64,000 nucleotides of DNA from Branchiostoma belcheri (GCF_001625305.1 NW_017803824.1:1491986-1555985), one strand, 5' to 3'; positions 35,388-51,484 are shown, counted from the first letter of the stretch. Notes: a model not told the origin generated them from the letters alone. A program made the numbers and translations.

Positions 35388-37560
35388 TTGGCGGCTGTCA
35401 ATCAACTACAGTAAGGCCTCACTGATTTAATTTTATGGATGACATCCTCTCAAGACCCCCAAACTAGTGCGCGCAGGCGAATAAAAAAAATCCAACCAGA
35501 AAAAAAATGCTGCTAAACCACAGGAATGCAAAGCTCGTACAATGTATTGTGAATTTGTGGTAGTTCATAGCAACTTTTACAACAAGCTGGCACATCCTGG
35601 CTTTTAGCTGCATTTATGAGTTGGCACTGCACTGAATTCTTGAGTTCCGTGGATCCTCGGTAGCCTGGGTGCACCCTCCGTAGTTTAATACTTGGGTTCT
35701 CCGTACTGTTGCAATAATGCTACATGTAAGTATGGAGTACGCAGGATGGCACCCAGGCCAGAGGCATCAAGGTGATTTTTTTTGTCTAACAGGCGAACAT
35801 CAATACACGCACGGATGTCATCCATGAAATTACGTCAGTGTGGCCTTACACTTGTCCAGGAACCAGAAGAAAATGGTTACAGTAGATAGGTGGCCACTAT
35901 AGATAGGTTGGGTCAATGGGGAAAATAATCTGAGGGAACACCAAAAATTGGTCCTTTATAAGCAGATGTGGTCACTATTACAGGTTTGCCTGTACATGAA
36001 GAATGATACTTGTCTATACCAATTGCAAGTGAGAACCAAAATTTGAACATATTTTTCCACTGCTCAAGAGCTACAATACAAACTTTGCTATCAATAGCTA
36101 AGTATATACATGTATATGGAGTCAGTCTTTCTTAAGAAGCATGCAGCAGCTTGTTACAGTGTGATCTTCCCTACAGATTGAATGAATAACTAACTGCAAG
36201 GGGTACACATTGGCATAGTTAAACTGATCTTAATGGTAAGATTCTTTCTCAGCCTGCTAGTATATATATATTCACTGCCACTGTACTATCTATGCAAAAA
36301 CGTCAGTGAAGCAAGTGTTGATGAATTTTTTAATGTTACAGTTCAATATCAATTGTATGTAAACAAAACCATTGTGACAGTCGCAATATGTTGTCTCATC
36401 TACTCCAGTGACACATGCCAAACTACATAGGTGCCATCTATTGTAGCAAGCTAAGTGAATATCAATCAAGAACATTGTGCAATGTATTAGCTATGAATAT
36501 TGTATAAGGAATATTACTGAGATGTTGCTTGGAGTAAAAGTGGAATGTGAAACTGCCTCTACACTTAAGGACTATTTGATAACTTCCACACAGTTATTTT
36601 GATGCATTTTGCAATACTGGCATCATACACATTGATATATAATGTGAATCATATAGTGTGAGTCAAAAGTAATGATAATGGTACATACTAATAGTGAATG
36701 CAGAGAAGTCATTTGCTTTGTCTAATCCAAACGGTATCTCATCTTTACATAAGTTCCTACCTACACATGCATGCTCTATTAATGACATGTACTATGAATC
36801 ATTTTATCACATGCAAGTACTTTTCCTTCAGTACTGCTATGCATATTAACCCACCATTGTTTTCTTGATATGTTTGTGAAAAAGAGATTTTGGTGAAATT
36901 TACTGTATTTATATAGTATAAGCTAGGGTATATTTTGTTCTATGCAATCTCTCATATAGTTTATTACATGTGTATGTACTACAATGTAGCTGGAATGCAT
37001 TGTTGAAGTTGTTCATAAGGGCTTCCCATGTACTGTGGTTTAGTGTTTCTTAAAATTTATTTTGTGCAAATATATTGAATTATTTATCTCCTGGATGGTG
37101 AATCCTAGACAATAATGTTGGTAATAGGATTGATGTGTTATGATCTTTTCTGTTTGTGTCTTTGTGTAATTTTCTTCTTATGACATTAAGCCATATAATT
37201 TTCTTTGTGGAGAAAAGCTGTAAAGATGTAGCTATTCAAGCATCTGGTTTAGAAAAATATCTACAAGGAAATAAAATCTGTTTTTCGTTATAGCAAAATA
37301 TATTCAGGTTGGAAGTACAGTACCTAACTATAAGCCACAGTTTATGCTATAATAAACAGTAACACTGCTACAGGATGAATTTGAATAAATTTGCTATATT
37401 AGACTGGATATTTGTATCTCTTTCTGTATTTTTTGTAGGTTGTAATGGGAAACACTATTAGATGGTCATTTCAAGTCTCTAAGAAAGGGCTGAGAGGGCA
37501 GCCTTTAATATTTTCATCATTTTCCCTGCATCTGGTGCAAATTACAATAAATGTAAAGTG
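35388..37560 (+). other. SH3D19 3' UTR and intergenic space to the convergent RRM gene
   Basis: No coding exon is seen. A MITE fills 35415-35845, starting 28 bases after the stop codon. Candidate poly(A) signals are AATAAA near 37351, 37384 and 37547. The convergent RRM gene stops at 37601, so the two 3' UTRs may come close or overlap. Confidence 0.5.
35415..35845. mobile_element. PIF/Harbinger-like MITE just after the SH3D19 stop codon
   Basis: The left end GGCCTCACTGATTTAATTTT then ATGGATGACATCC is mirrored at the right by GGATGTCATCCATGAAATTA then GTGTGGCC. Flanks are TAA and TTA, an altered TWA duplication. A smaller foldback (GCCTGGGTGCACCCTCCGTA with an imperfect inverse ending GGCACCCAGGC) is nested at about 35659-35759. 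Confidence 0.75.
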
Positions 37561-37600
37561 TGTACAACATTGTAAGGTTTACATCTATATCTGTTAGCAC

Positions 37601-40600
37601 TTATTTTGCATCTACCTGCCCAAAGCTGGCTTTGCCACCTTTATCTTTTGTGTGGTTCATCTCTAAATCAAGTTCATCATCTACAGTAACCCCTTCAACA
37701 ATATCATTAGATGAGCAGACCTCACAACCTCCAAATAACTCTTCCAACAACTGGAGGTTGGACTTGGAAGGTTGTACTGACAGCTCATCCTTGTGTTCTT
37801 TGGTTGGTGCACCATTTCCTTCAAACAGTGCTACAAGTTCACGTGTATGACTGCTACTAGTCTTCGCGTCAGACTGCTTCTGATCTAAATCTATTAGTAT
37901 TAGCTGGACATCGTTAGATGGGTCTTCGTTAAGCTTAACGAGCTCTCCTACTGGACAGTTCGTCACGGGAACATCGTCCTGCTGGTCAAACATGGATGAT
38001 GGGAAGGCAGCTGGAACTGTGGTGCTGAGCATTGTGGGATATGGTGCACCAGGAACGGGGTACAAGCTTCGTGGGGATCGGTAGTGTCTCCTGAAAATAC
38101 AGAATCATGGTAGATCTAACACAATACCTCAACTAGAAGGAAACTTATGATATATTTGACAGAGACTGGATTGGAATTGCGTGAAAGAAAACAAAAAGTA
38201 AAGGTAAATGTACCTTTTTTCTGAAGGTAGCTACATGGTGCTGAAATGCCTTCCAATGAGTAATTTTCCTTTTACAAAACAAATTACTGCCTGAACACTT
38301 CTCTTAATTTTAATCACCCAATGTAAATGCTCATCAAAAATAGAGCATGTTGTCAAATTGAACATGTCCAATATCCATTGTCAGATTAATATACCTTAAT
38401 TAGTAGATAAACAAGATAAAACATACAAAAATGGACAATGGGAACAACAAGAAGCAATATCGGCTCTTGAGGGTTCAATCTTATACCATAAGTATGATAA
38501 AGTTTAAAGTACAGTCAACTTGAAGATGAAGATGCTGTTACCTTGAACTTGGAGACATCCTCTTGATGGGTCGTCCTGATGGGGGTGAGAGAAGGGCCAG
38601 TGGTGACAGCTGTCCTGTACCAGGCACCATCTCTGTGGGTGGATGTACCCTCTCTCCTGGTGGCTCCTGAAGGTATGTGTTTCCTTTCTCTGGACTCTTG
38701 AAACTTAAAGATGCTAAGGTTGAATCAGAGGCTGATGGCATGATTTTGGCATTTGCAGTAGTTGGGGGTGAGAGAAGGGCCAGTGATAACAGCTGCCCTG
38801 CACCAGGCACCCTCTCTGTGGGTGGATGTACCCTCTCCTTTCGTGGCTCCCTAAGGTATGTGTTTCCTTTCTCGAGACTCTTGAAACTTAAAGATGCTAA
38901 GGTTGAATCAGAGGCTGGAGACACGACTTTGGCATTTGCAGAAGTTTTAGAGGATTGCTTTGACATGAAGGGCTCTCCGTTTTGTTCAATGTTCAATTCT
39001 GTTGAATCAGTCCCGTTGGTAGTAATGCGGTCATTGCTGTTTGATGATCCTTGTGATGTCATCACTGAGGCAAACGCAAGACTGTTAGCCTGTGAGTTAC
39101 TTTTTTTCATCGCTGGTATGGCATCTCTGGAATCTTTTCTGTCCTCCTGTAGTGTGTATGCAGGGCCCTCATCCCCCACGGCTGGTGCAAGGTCTTCTGG
39201 GATATCCTCTAGCCAGGACAGGACTTCGTCAAAGTCGACCACGAGTCTGTTAGCACAGAAACCTGCACCTGAAGGGGAAGGGTGGTAGACTCTTGGTTTT
39301 TTGATTTGAATTATTCAAATTGTAACAATACAATACACGTGGAACAAAGGCAGCTGCTGCTGGTGTTGGTGTCCCATACATAGCACAAATACAAGACAGA
39401 CAATACTCATTTTCACTTCAGTTAAGTGAGGCAAGTCATGTAAAGTGCCTTTACCAAGGGCACAAGATCGGCCGGTGGCATGTTGAGACTCAAACCTGGG
39501 ACCTCTTGGTTTCCGAGTCAAGCACTTTGCCATTGCGCCAAACGACCCCACAACACACGACTCTTGGTGCTAGACATCTATGGCAAGATTACTTGACTAG
39601 TAATCTGTACTTTTTGCTTTTAAGTTTGTGTGATGTCTTACCAGGCTGTGGGTCCTTCAGCTGCAGGAAGAACTGGTTGGCGTACAGCACATGCTGACTG
39701 TGGAACGTGGAGCAGGACTGTCGCAGTGCCCACACCAGCTTCTTCTCCTCTGAGTTCTCTGTCTTTGGATAGTACCGACCCACGGGATCCTGCCTTAACA
39801 AAGTGTCTTCTGGAGAAAATGGGGAAAATTAACATCTCACCTGTAATTTTCAACTATTGTGTTGGAAAAGATATCGTCTGCAACAGGCAAAATTCTTATG
39901 CGGCGTTGACGAAAAACGTCCAAGGAAAACGGAGAAAAATCAGGGTTCCACACAGGTGCAGTACGTTCTGTTGACATGCTCTGTTCTTGTATCTTACTTT
40001 GACTCCTGTCCTGTATGGGTTCATCAGCAATGTTCACTCTCAGTGCTCTTCCTCTGACCTCCACTCCTCTCATGGACTCACAGGCCTGTACACAGCTCTC
40101 AGGGTCATAGAAACGTACAAACCTGCAATAACAGGACAACATCTCATGTAGGGCTGGATCATTCAAAACATGAGGGGGAACAAAGAAGGGGTCAAAGAAA
40201 TGGTTCAGGAAGAAAGAAAGGGGGTAAAATTGATTTAACTCTCAACAAGTTAGTTAGAACTTAAGTGTACAAAGCTACTTTTGAGTGAACAGTAGAAATA
40301 AGAACTAGAAAAGGAATGCATTTCTAGATGCTAAAGATATACAAAATACCAGTTGACACTGTCATCTTTCTCTTTTACCTGGCAAACTCTTTAATTTGGT
40401 ACCAAAATATCAAACAGTCAGAATGCATGCAAAACAAAGTCCATTTCCTAGGAAGTCGCACTAACAATGGAATGAATAGGGAACAATAAAAACAAGTTAA
40501 AAGAAAATCTGCAGGACATAAGATACAGCACTGCTCACGCATATGTGTGCTCCATATCCGGTCTCCTATTGGCCAGCCAGACATCATGAACCTCTCCACA

Positions 40601-42977
40601 AGCCGAGAACAGCCCTGCCAACTCCCTCTGTATATCAACAACACAGGTCTCAACACATCTTAATCATTACATTAACATTTAATCTTTTGCTAAATGTACA
40701 ACATTTAAAGTACAAGGCACACATTCTATACTGTGTTCCATCCCTGTAACATGCAAAGGTCCAGTGGCAGTGCAGCTCACATCAGGACTGATTAATCTTT
40801 TCCCTTCTGCAGTCCTGCGTTGCATAGCAACTGAGTTGTTGTATGTGTTGAAGCTATCATCAAGTTACAATTCCTTTTCTATGTACTAGTAATACATAAA
40901 AGATCTAGGATGATTCACTTATTGTAACTAAGAAACAGCTTTGTCAATATAATTATACATCAAGAAGATAGTATAAATGTCCCACCTTGGTGACAGACAG
41001 TGGTAGGTTCCCCACATAAACAGAAGGCATGGTTTTCTTGGCAGCCAGGGATTGGCTGTTGAGCTCCAGTGTCTGTTTCCCAAATCTCCACTCCTGCACT
41101 AGTCTCCTCCCATCACCTGATGTATATACACAGGTATGTTTGTGCCAGGTCTGTCATACATTGTCACAAGGAAGTACTGGTAGTACAAGTTCTATTTGTA
41201 TGACTTTGTGCCTTTTTTACTGCCATGTATTGAGGTCTTTTTAATCATGAAGGAATTCCTCAAATACAAATGTAGACTAAAACTAGAAAGGTAACATTTG
41301 CAAAGCAAATGCATCATGTTTGCCTTCACATGGTCCAACTTAACAAACTACTGCTTTGTTTATTCTTACTCAAACATATGGTGACCATATGTCCCCTCTT
41401 GAACTCAGTTCTGCATGGCACTTGCAACATGATGTAACCCAACATTGACCTTATTTGTTTGGAAGGGAAGAAGAAGAGGAAGAAACTGAGCAAAAACCAA
41501 TATGTTTTCCTTCTGTAAACATAACTAACCTTATCCCTGCTGCCTAACCTCATAATGAATGCAAAGTGGATATTGAATAAATGACTACCTTAGCAGACTG
41601 AAGCATAAATACTTTACCATCTCCAGTGGCTGTGTCCAATTCTTCCAAGTCTCCTGCTGGCTGGTTCAGCTGATTCAACACCTCTGCAAACTTCTGTCTC
41701 CTCCTGCTGTCTACACCATCATACCTGGGACACACCTGGATCAAAGTATGCTTCAACACATCAATGACGTAAATCAAATCAAATTTTATTCAGTAAGGAT
41801 CTCGCGGGCGAATACCCGAATTTCGTCCTTATTACAATAGTATATAGAACATTAAGACACTCTTCATCGTGCACATAAAACAACATAGGTGAACACATAC
41901 ATATTAAGACAATTGCATAGGCGAACATAGGCGACCTCAATCTGCACCTAAGGCCTAGGAAAAAATGTTGTGTTCCCAAAAAAGGCTAGGGTCGGAAGGG
42001 AAACAGGAAACACAACATTTTTTCCTAGGTCTGAGGGATATCAATTCTCAGTTCATTAAGGCCTAGAAAATAATGTTGTGTTTCCTGTTTCAGTCCTGAA
42101 AAAATTAGGGTCTTAGGGATTATCTTTTTTTTTAGACTTTGTTTGGCAATCTCTACTGATCCAACTTATACAGTACTGTTTCACAAAGTAAAACCTCATC
42201 ATTCAAGTGTCAGATCATGGTGCTAGAAGAGGTCGATGTCCCTTGGAGGGATCCACAAAAATGGCTAGGTCGTTTTTTCTAGGGTCGGTTGGGAAACAAC
42301 CTACATGTAGGCCTAACTCATAATGTTACTACTTTGTGATAATACATAAAAGCAACTTCATTGGGACCAAGATATTGTGAATTTTGTAAGCATTGAGTTG
42401 ACATTTACCCTTTCTGCTGCAATAGCCCGTGCCTTTTCTGCAAACGCCTGCGATGACTCGGCATCTCTAATGTCGTACTCGCTGGTTCTCTCCAACTGAA
42501 GATCTGCTCCGCAGACGTTTAACAGACCCTGTAGCTGCTTGGACTGATCTATATCCACCTTGGCTTTAATTTCATATGGAGAAGATAAAAGTAAGAAAAC
42601 ATGACCATCAGAGTTGACAGCAACGAATTATTGGGTAAATTTCCCTTGAATCACCAAAATCGAAACACTCGAAACGTGCATTTGTCTTGAGTTGACATTC
42701 GATAAAAAGTTGAACGCAGCCAACTCAAATGGGGAGGGATGTCGGCAACTGTGGCGCTCACTTTAAAACGTCGGAACGTTAGCGTTAAAACATAATTTCG
42801 TATGGAAAATCTGGTAGACCTAAAATTTAAAGTTATAGGTCACGCCAAAAAAACACCTAGTAAAATTTGCTAGTTCCATGGGATCCTCGAACGACCTTCT
42901 AAAAATCTAGCCTAGCTGAAAGATCACGTCAACTCGGAGCCTGGACGACATGAACAAACAAATCCTGACTTACCCAT
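37601..42977 (-). CDS. RRM-domain RNA-binding protein, family not recognised
   Basis: Nine exons: 42977-42974, 42563-42409, 41735-41618, 41116-40986, 40627-40539, 40122-39998, 39809-39642, 39268-38542, 38090-37601. They total 2007 nt and encode 668 residues, all phases compatible. The first coding exon holds only ATGG. Residues ~125-200 are an RNA recognition motif: RNP2 is VYVGNLP and RNP1 is the region HTYAFVRF, with RGRALRVNIA closing the fold. A conserved-looking block follows (QDPVGRYYPKTENSEEKKLV, then TFHSQHVLYANQFFLQLKD). The C-terminal half is low-complexity, Ser/Pro-rich and acidic. Exon 8 encodes a tandem ~60-residue duplication (SDSTLASLSFKS...EKGNTYL...ERVHPPTE twice). The donor at 39997 (GTAAGA) is chosen because reading on to 39837 meets a stop and would leave a 31-base intron. 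Probably post-transcriptional in role, by its RRM only. Confidence 0.85.
39304..39556 (-). mobile_element. tRNA-derived SINE, minus strand, in the RRM gene intron
   Basis: Read on the minus strand: TTTGGCGCAATGGCAAAGTG (A-box-like), CAGGTTTGAGTCTC (B-box-like), then CGATCTTGTGCCCTTGGTAA and a tail with CAGCAGCAGCTGCCTTTG. Same family as 33961-34318. Confidence 0.75.
41287..41525 (+). repeat. Dispersed ~240-bp repeat, intronic copy
   Basis: GGTAACATTTGCAAAGCAAA at one end, CAACATGATGTAACCCAACA in the middle and GAAGAAGAGGAAGAAACTGA near the other end match copies at 33051 and 60028. Confidence 0.7.
41948..42110. repeat. Foldback-type repeat with TTGTGTTTCCTGTTT motif
   Basis: AATGTTGTGTTCC and GGAAACACAACATT form an inverted pair joined by GGCTAGGGTCGG, and a second partial unit follows to about 42110. 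Related text (TTGTTTCCTGTTTGC and CAGGAAACATTTCTTTCC) is in UBA52 intron at about 50376-50705. Confidence 0.6.
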
Positions 42978-44320
42978 GTTCTGGTTTATCTTCCGTGTCC
43001 AGGAAATAAAATATCAACGATTTTTAAGACGAAATTGTCCTTGCTATCTTCAGGGCGTCGTTCTGTTGATTATATTCGTGTCTGGAAACATGCTTGCACC
43101 TCTCCTAAAGCTTTCGTCCTCAGAACCGATTTACAGATTTATAATTCGCCCTGTACCAAAAAACAAAAACTACCACATACTCCTGTAATTTTATGGATAG
43201 AAAAGAATTAGCAAAATTCCATTAAAATGGCAGACAAAACTTTCGTTCTAAATCTGTTCTCAAGATTAACCTTGCACTTCGAAGGTTGCTTGCCGTTCTG
43301 TGAGCAGCACGTATCAAAAGCGCCACTTACGGCACGGATGAAAACTGCACTGATGTATCTTGACGTTTCAACATAGCAACTGGATTGGTGAAGAATTAAA
43401 GAGGCATTACGTAATTTTTTGGCACCAAAATTTGAAATATTTTATTTAAGAAATATTCGTGTAATGGTAATTTACTCTCAGTTTTTAACATATTTGTGCA
43501 ATAATCTGACATTTTTGGTTGGCCCTAAAACAGTCCACGCAAGATGCAGTCAGTTTGTGGTGTCACCACAAACTACAACATGTATTGCAAAGTAAAGCTG
43601 TTCCAGCAGATGATGGCAAGGCTATTAGACTATTAAGTAGTAAGTATTTTCATTGACCAAGGAATACATAGTGCATAGTATGTTGGTTAGACTTAGAGCT
43701 CTATATTGACACATTGTTTTGCTATTACCAATTATTCAATAGTCCATTTTTCTCAATGTGCACCTGAACTTGTGTTGGAATGTTGAAATAAAATCTTTTG
43801 CTGCATGTATATGACGTTATGTGTCTTGTACACGTATTTTCATTTATTTTTACACTTCAAATTTGAGAAGGTTGCCTTCTTGCAAATAATGAAAAAAACT
43901 TGAATCAAATACCTCAGAACTAAAGACAGATGAAAAATTAAACCAAACATTGAAAAGCTCCTAAAACTACTGTTCATCAGTCTATAGTAGTACATGTGAT
44001 CATTGCACCATAGTAGTTTATAAGTCACAGGTACTTTAAACATTTTTCAGACATTTTGTCTTACTTGCCTTGTGCCCTCTTCCTAGTGCTGTAGCAAAAG
44101 ATAAAGGGCTGACCTAGGCTCTATCCAAGCAATCTTTCATCTTGTACATACATTGTAATAAAAATAATTTTAAAGGGGGCCTGCATTGGGGGGGGGGGTC
44201 CCGCCAACGCTCAACGCTAAATTTTCAGAGCTAGCTACATACATGTATTACGTCGAATTCAGGAAACCTCTGGATTACACTTTACGATAAATTCAAAGTG
44301 GCTACAATGCGTCTGAGTTC
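42978..44320. other. Promoter of the RRM gene and intergenic DNA
   Basis: The first ~300 bases upstream of 42977 should contain the RRM gene promoter; AAAATGGCAGACAAAAC near 43226 is of the kind seen near start sites. Beyond about 43400 the sequence is AT-rich with no coding exon that I can see. A G tract is at about 44187-44199. The 3' UTR of the hydrolase's distal exon pair must lie just below 44321. Confidence 0.4.
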
Positions 44321-45306
44321 TCAAGCGACAAAGTCAGCGATGGCCCTCCCTATCTCCCGGGGGGACTCTTCCTGCAGGAAGTGGTGTCCCTTGACAGTCA
44401 CACTCCTGACGTTCGGTAGCGTCTCTGCCACCATCTTTACCCCGCCGCTAAACCAGCCGGGGACGGCGTGAACGTACAGCTTCGGGATCGTGGTCTCCTG
44501 CAGCCACTTTGCGTAGGCCTCCACGATCTGGATCACGTCTTCGGGACCGTCCCCGACGATGGGGACCTCTCGCGGGAACGTCAGCGTGGGACGCCGGGAC
44601 TCGCCGGGCTCCAGGAAGGGCGCGCGGTAGGCGTTTAGCTCGTCTTCAGGCACCTTGTCCAGGAGATAGGAGAGTAACATACGCTCCACGAAGAAGTTAT
44701 TCTTCAGGACCATCTCTTCTCCAGCAGGGCTTCGCAGAGCCTGGGGTGAGTGAGAATACAGGGTACGTGAAAAAGGAGAACATTTATTCTACATGGAAAT
44801 AACCCAGCCAATACAAGGTAGTCATGCTGATGTCTGAAGTATGTATGAAGTCACTTGGGTCATTCCTACCAAGTTAGCAAACTGTACCAAAATCTCTTTG
44901 TTTCCTTGTCCATGATATAATCTTAAGTTGATAATCTTCCACTAAACTGTCAGTTATTGTTTAGCAATCAAAATTGGATGAGTGCTTGGAATACGATGCA
45001 CAATATAAAAGTACCGATATGACAACACTAACAAAACATAAAAAGATTTGATCTGTGTCTATGAACAACCCGTCAAATGTTTGATAACTTAGCGGCTTAG
45101 CTTCTAGTGGAATGAGGGTGTAAATGCGTTACCTGGAAAGCCCTCTTGCCAGCCTTGGGAAAGTAGTCCCAGCCTGGTACAGGCATCACCATAGCCTCCA
45201 TGAAGACAATGCCCCGGACTCTTTCAGGGTGCTGATGACACCAGTGGAAACCCAGGCCTGAACCCCAGTCATGGATCACAAGGAACACTTTAGAGGGCAG
45301 TTTTAT
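44321..45306 (-). CDS. Second copy of the hydrolase 3' exon pair (alternative terminal exons or headless duplicate)
   Basis: Two minus-strand exons, 45306-45133 (58 codons) and 44740-44321 (139 codons plus stop), have the same lengths, phases and motifs as the last two exons of the upstream hydrolase. The first encodes the nucleophile block (LVIHDWGSGLGFHW) and the acid Glu (FMEAM). The second encodes NFFVERMLL, GESRRPTLTFPREVP and the catalytic His block (VKGHHFLQEESP). All triad positions are kept. No start codon or lid-proximal exons are present between 45307 and 46587. Because hydrolase exon 2 ends in phase 0 and this pair begins in phase 0, splicing exon 2 to it would give an intact 331-residue enzyme. 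About 35 of 58 residues match in the first exon of the pair. It is either a mutually exclusive exon set or a tandem duplicate that lost its 5' half. Confidence 0.8.
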
Positions 45307-45397
45307 CTGCAATGGTGGAAAATTGGCAAGGGTATAGTCTAGACGGACCTTTTCTTCCAATTTTTCAAATTCCTGTTGACAAACATTGTACTCATAG

Positions 45398-45504
45398 GAA
45401 ATTCAAACTCTACTACTGGATAAATTACGGAGATGATATCCGGACGTCCGGATATTATCTCCGTAATTTATCCAGTAAAAATTAGTAGCAGAGTTTGAAT
45501 TTTC
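45398..45504. mobile_element. ~107-bp near-perfect palindrome
   Basis: GAAATTCAAACTCTACTACT with GGATAAATTACGGAGAT is mirrored by ATCTCCGTAATTTATCC and GAGTTTGAATTTTC around the centre TCCGGACGTCCGGA. The right arm carries a short extra AATTTTT. No clear target-site duplication is seen. It lies between the two hydrolase exon sets. Confidence 0.75.
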
Positions 45505-46316
45505 TATCAGTATTGTTTACCTCAATGTCTAACCTTCATCATTGACATACATTGTAGTTCTGTATAATCTTTGACATCTAAACTTGAGAATCAAAAATTT
45601 GCTTTCCTAAGAGTAATACTACCAAACAGTCTACTGACAGAGACACTTATTTACGACTTGTAATAAGAAATTCATATTGTCATTGATGACAGTATCAAGT
45701 TTGCACAGAAAAGAAAGGTTTGTAAATAAGTGGGGCAGAGAGAAAGTCAGCTGACAGTGATGACAGTCATTTGAACCAACCAATCTAGAACTAGAAGATG
45801 CATGCTTTGACTGTAACTGATTTTTAATGGGGGGGGGGAGGGTACAAATCAGTAAATACTTTTGCCTAAACCAAACTGAATGAAGCCTATCATGATCAAT
45901 AGCTTCCATGTCACTTTATTGAGCTTGCCCAAAATTTCAACCCACATACAATGCACACATGTACAAGGTATTGTTTGGAAAGCTGGACAATACAGTCACT
46001 CAAATTTCTAACTGCAAATATTTTTTCACAGGTAATAAGCACCACATAATGGTACAACTTATAGTATCAATATTTGATTGTCCATGATTTAGAACTATAC
46101 AATCTTTTGTTGACAAACCAAGGTAATGCCATTTCTAGAGGATTTATATTTTTGACCAAAGTATTTACAGAGGACTTGCAGGCCTCCATTGTTCAAAGGC
46201 ACTTTATATACATGTGCATATTAAGGAAAGACAATTGATCTTAAGTACATTAACTATATCTGTATCAATAGTTGACATATGTTTGTCAAAAAATACACAA
46301 CTCTCATCATATTTAC

Positions 46317-46500
46317 AAAAGAAAACAGTTACTCAAGCAACTGGATAGATTTTGAAAACTGTAAAGTAGCACCCACAACCGTTTCCAAAATCATATCCAG
46401 TTTCTTGAGTTACTGTTTTTTGGCGTATCTTATTAACTGGATGTCTAACCTTCACCAATGTAGCATCCACTACTTTTCATCAGTGACTCATGAGTGGCAA
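46317..46500. mobile_element. Foldback element copy of the CAGTTACTCAAGCAACTGG family
   Basis: AACAGTTACTCAAGCAACTG and its inverse (TCCAGTTTCTTGAGTTACTG) surround a short core. GGCGTATCTTATTAACTGGA and CTAACCTTCACC follow, as at 10303-10417. Confidence 0.7.
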
Positions 46501-46587
46501 AAACTCATCTATTTTTTTCCACACTTGCAAAGGTGAACTAAGCCCAACAGAGTCTAAACACACCCCTTAACTGATCACAGCCAATCT

Positions 46588-49299
<2,712 letters not shown>

Positions 49300-49500
49300 G
49301 TCGTCTGCAGCGTTATCTCTTCTCAAAAACGAAAACCGCGAGCTCGAAAACGAAGGGGGCGGTTGCTGCTTTCCACTCTTGCTTCCTACACTTTCCGCGC
49401 CAATCCACCTTTGACCCCTACTTTTAGGTCAATGACCGCTCAGTCAACCACTTCTCGCGAGACCTTCTTCCGGCGAGAACGAACGAGATTCCCCCTTTCC
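49300..49500. promoter_or_regulatory. Divergent promoter of the hydrolase (-) and UBA52 (+)
   Basis: About 190 bases separate the hydrolase ATG from the pyrimidine tract CCCCCTTTCCGCCATCTTGC at 49491-49509, a 5'TOP-like start site with a YY1-like element typical of ribosomal protein genes. TCTCGCGAGA-like text (CTTCTCGCGAGACC) occurs at 49461-49473. No TATA box was seen. Start sites are inferred from motifs. Confidence 0.6.
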
Positions 49501-49520
49501 GCCATCTTGCTGCACGAAAG
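49491..49520 (+). other. Noncoding first exon of UBA52
   Basis: A pyrimidine-rich start followed by CATCTTGCTGCACGAAAG and a GTAACT donor at 49521. The matching acceptor ATTCAG ends at 50126, ten bases before the ATG at 50138. This gives a 606-base leader intron. The exon is inferred from signals. Confidence 0.6.
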
Positions 49521-50083
49521 GTAACTTGTCGAAAATTTTACCTCGAGAAAATTTCGAGAATACGTCGTCGATTTTAAATAGAAGTCTTGAGTAATCCATC
49601 ATTACGAAGCTTTAGGTGTTAGGGAACGTTTATTAAGGGTAATATACTGTACAATTTGTCAGATTCAAACAAAAAATGTCCGTGAAAATGTCGATGCATG
49701 TGCAGGACTACGTTTTCAACATGCCGCATGCACATGTGTAGGTGTGGGGAGGGGGGCACCACATGCCTATCTACGATTTCATCACATTAAATATGTCCTA
49801 GAAGACGATCTATCAAACTTTTCGTTTTTAAGATATGAAATTTCAGCAAAACTAGGAAAACCACGCCCTCCTTTCTCATCACTCGGTTCCAGCACAGAAA
49901 TTATGGCTTCAGCACTGGATGCTGCATGCTGAGACAAATCATGGTCCCCTAGAATCTTTTAGACAAATTCAGCACTGAAAAAACAGTGCTTGGCTATCTT
50001 CGGCACTGGACGTCCAGTGCCGATGCTGCCTTGGCCACTGAATGAGCACTAGATCACCAGTGCGGAAGGCGTGGCTTTCGTGA

Positions 50084-51434
<1,351 letters not shown>

Positions 51435-51478
51435 ACCATACGTACAATATACATGCTTCTCCAGCTCTGAGAAATCTT

Positions 51479-51484
51479 AATAAA
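51479..51484 (+). terminator. UBA52 poly(A) signal
   Basis: AATAAA 45 bases after the stop codon, followed by a T-rich stretch. Confidence 0.85.

Noticed and set aside
39810-39997. Continuation of RRM exon 6 through to 39837
   Set aside because: It runs into a TGA and would need a 31-base intron; the donor GTAAGA at 39997 restores phase with exon 7.
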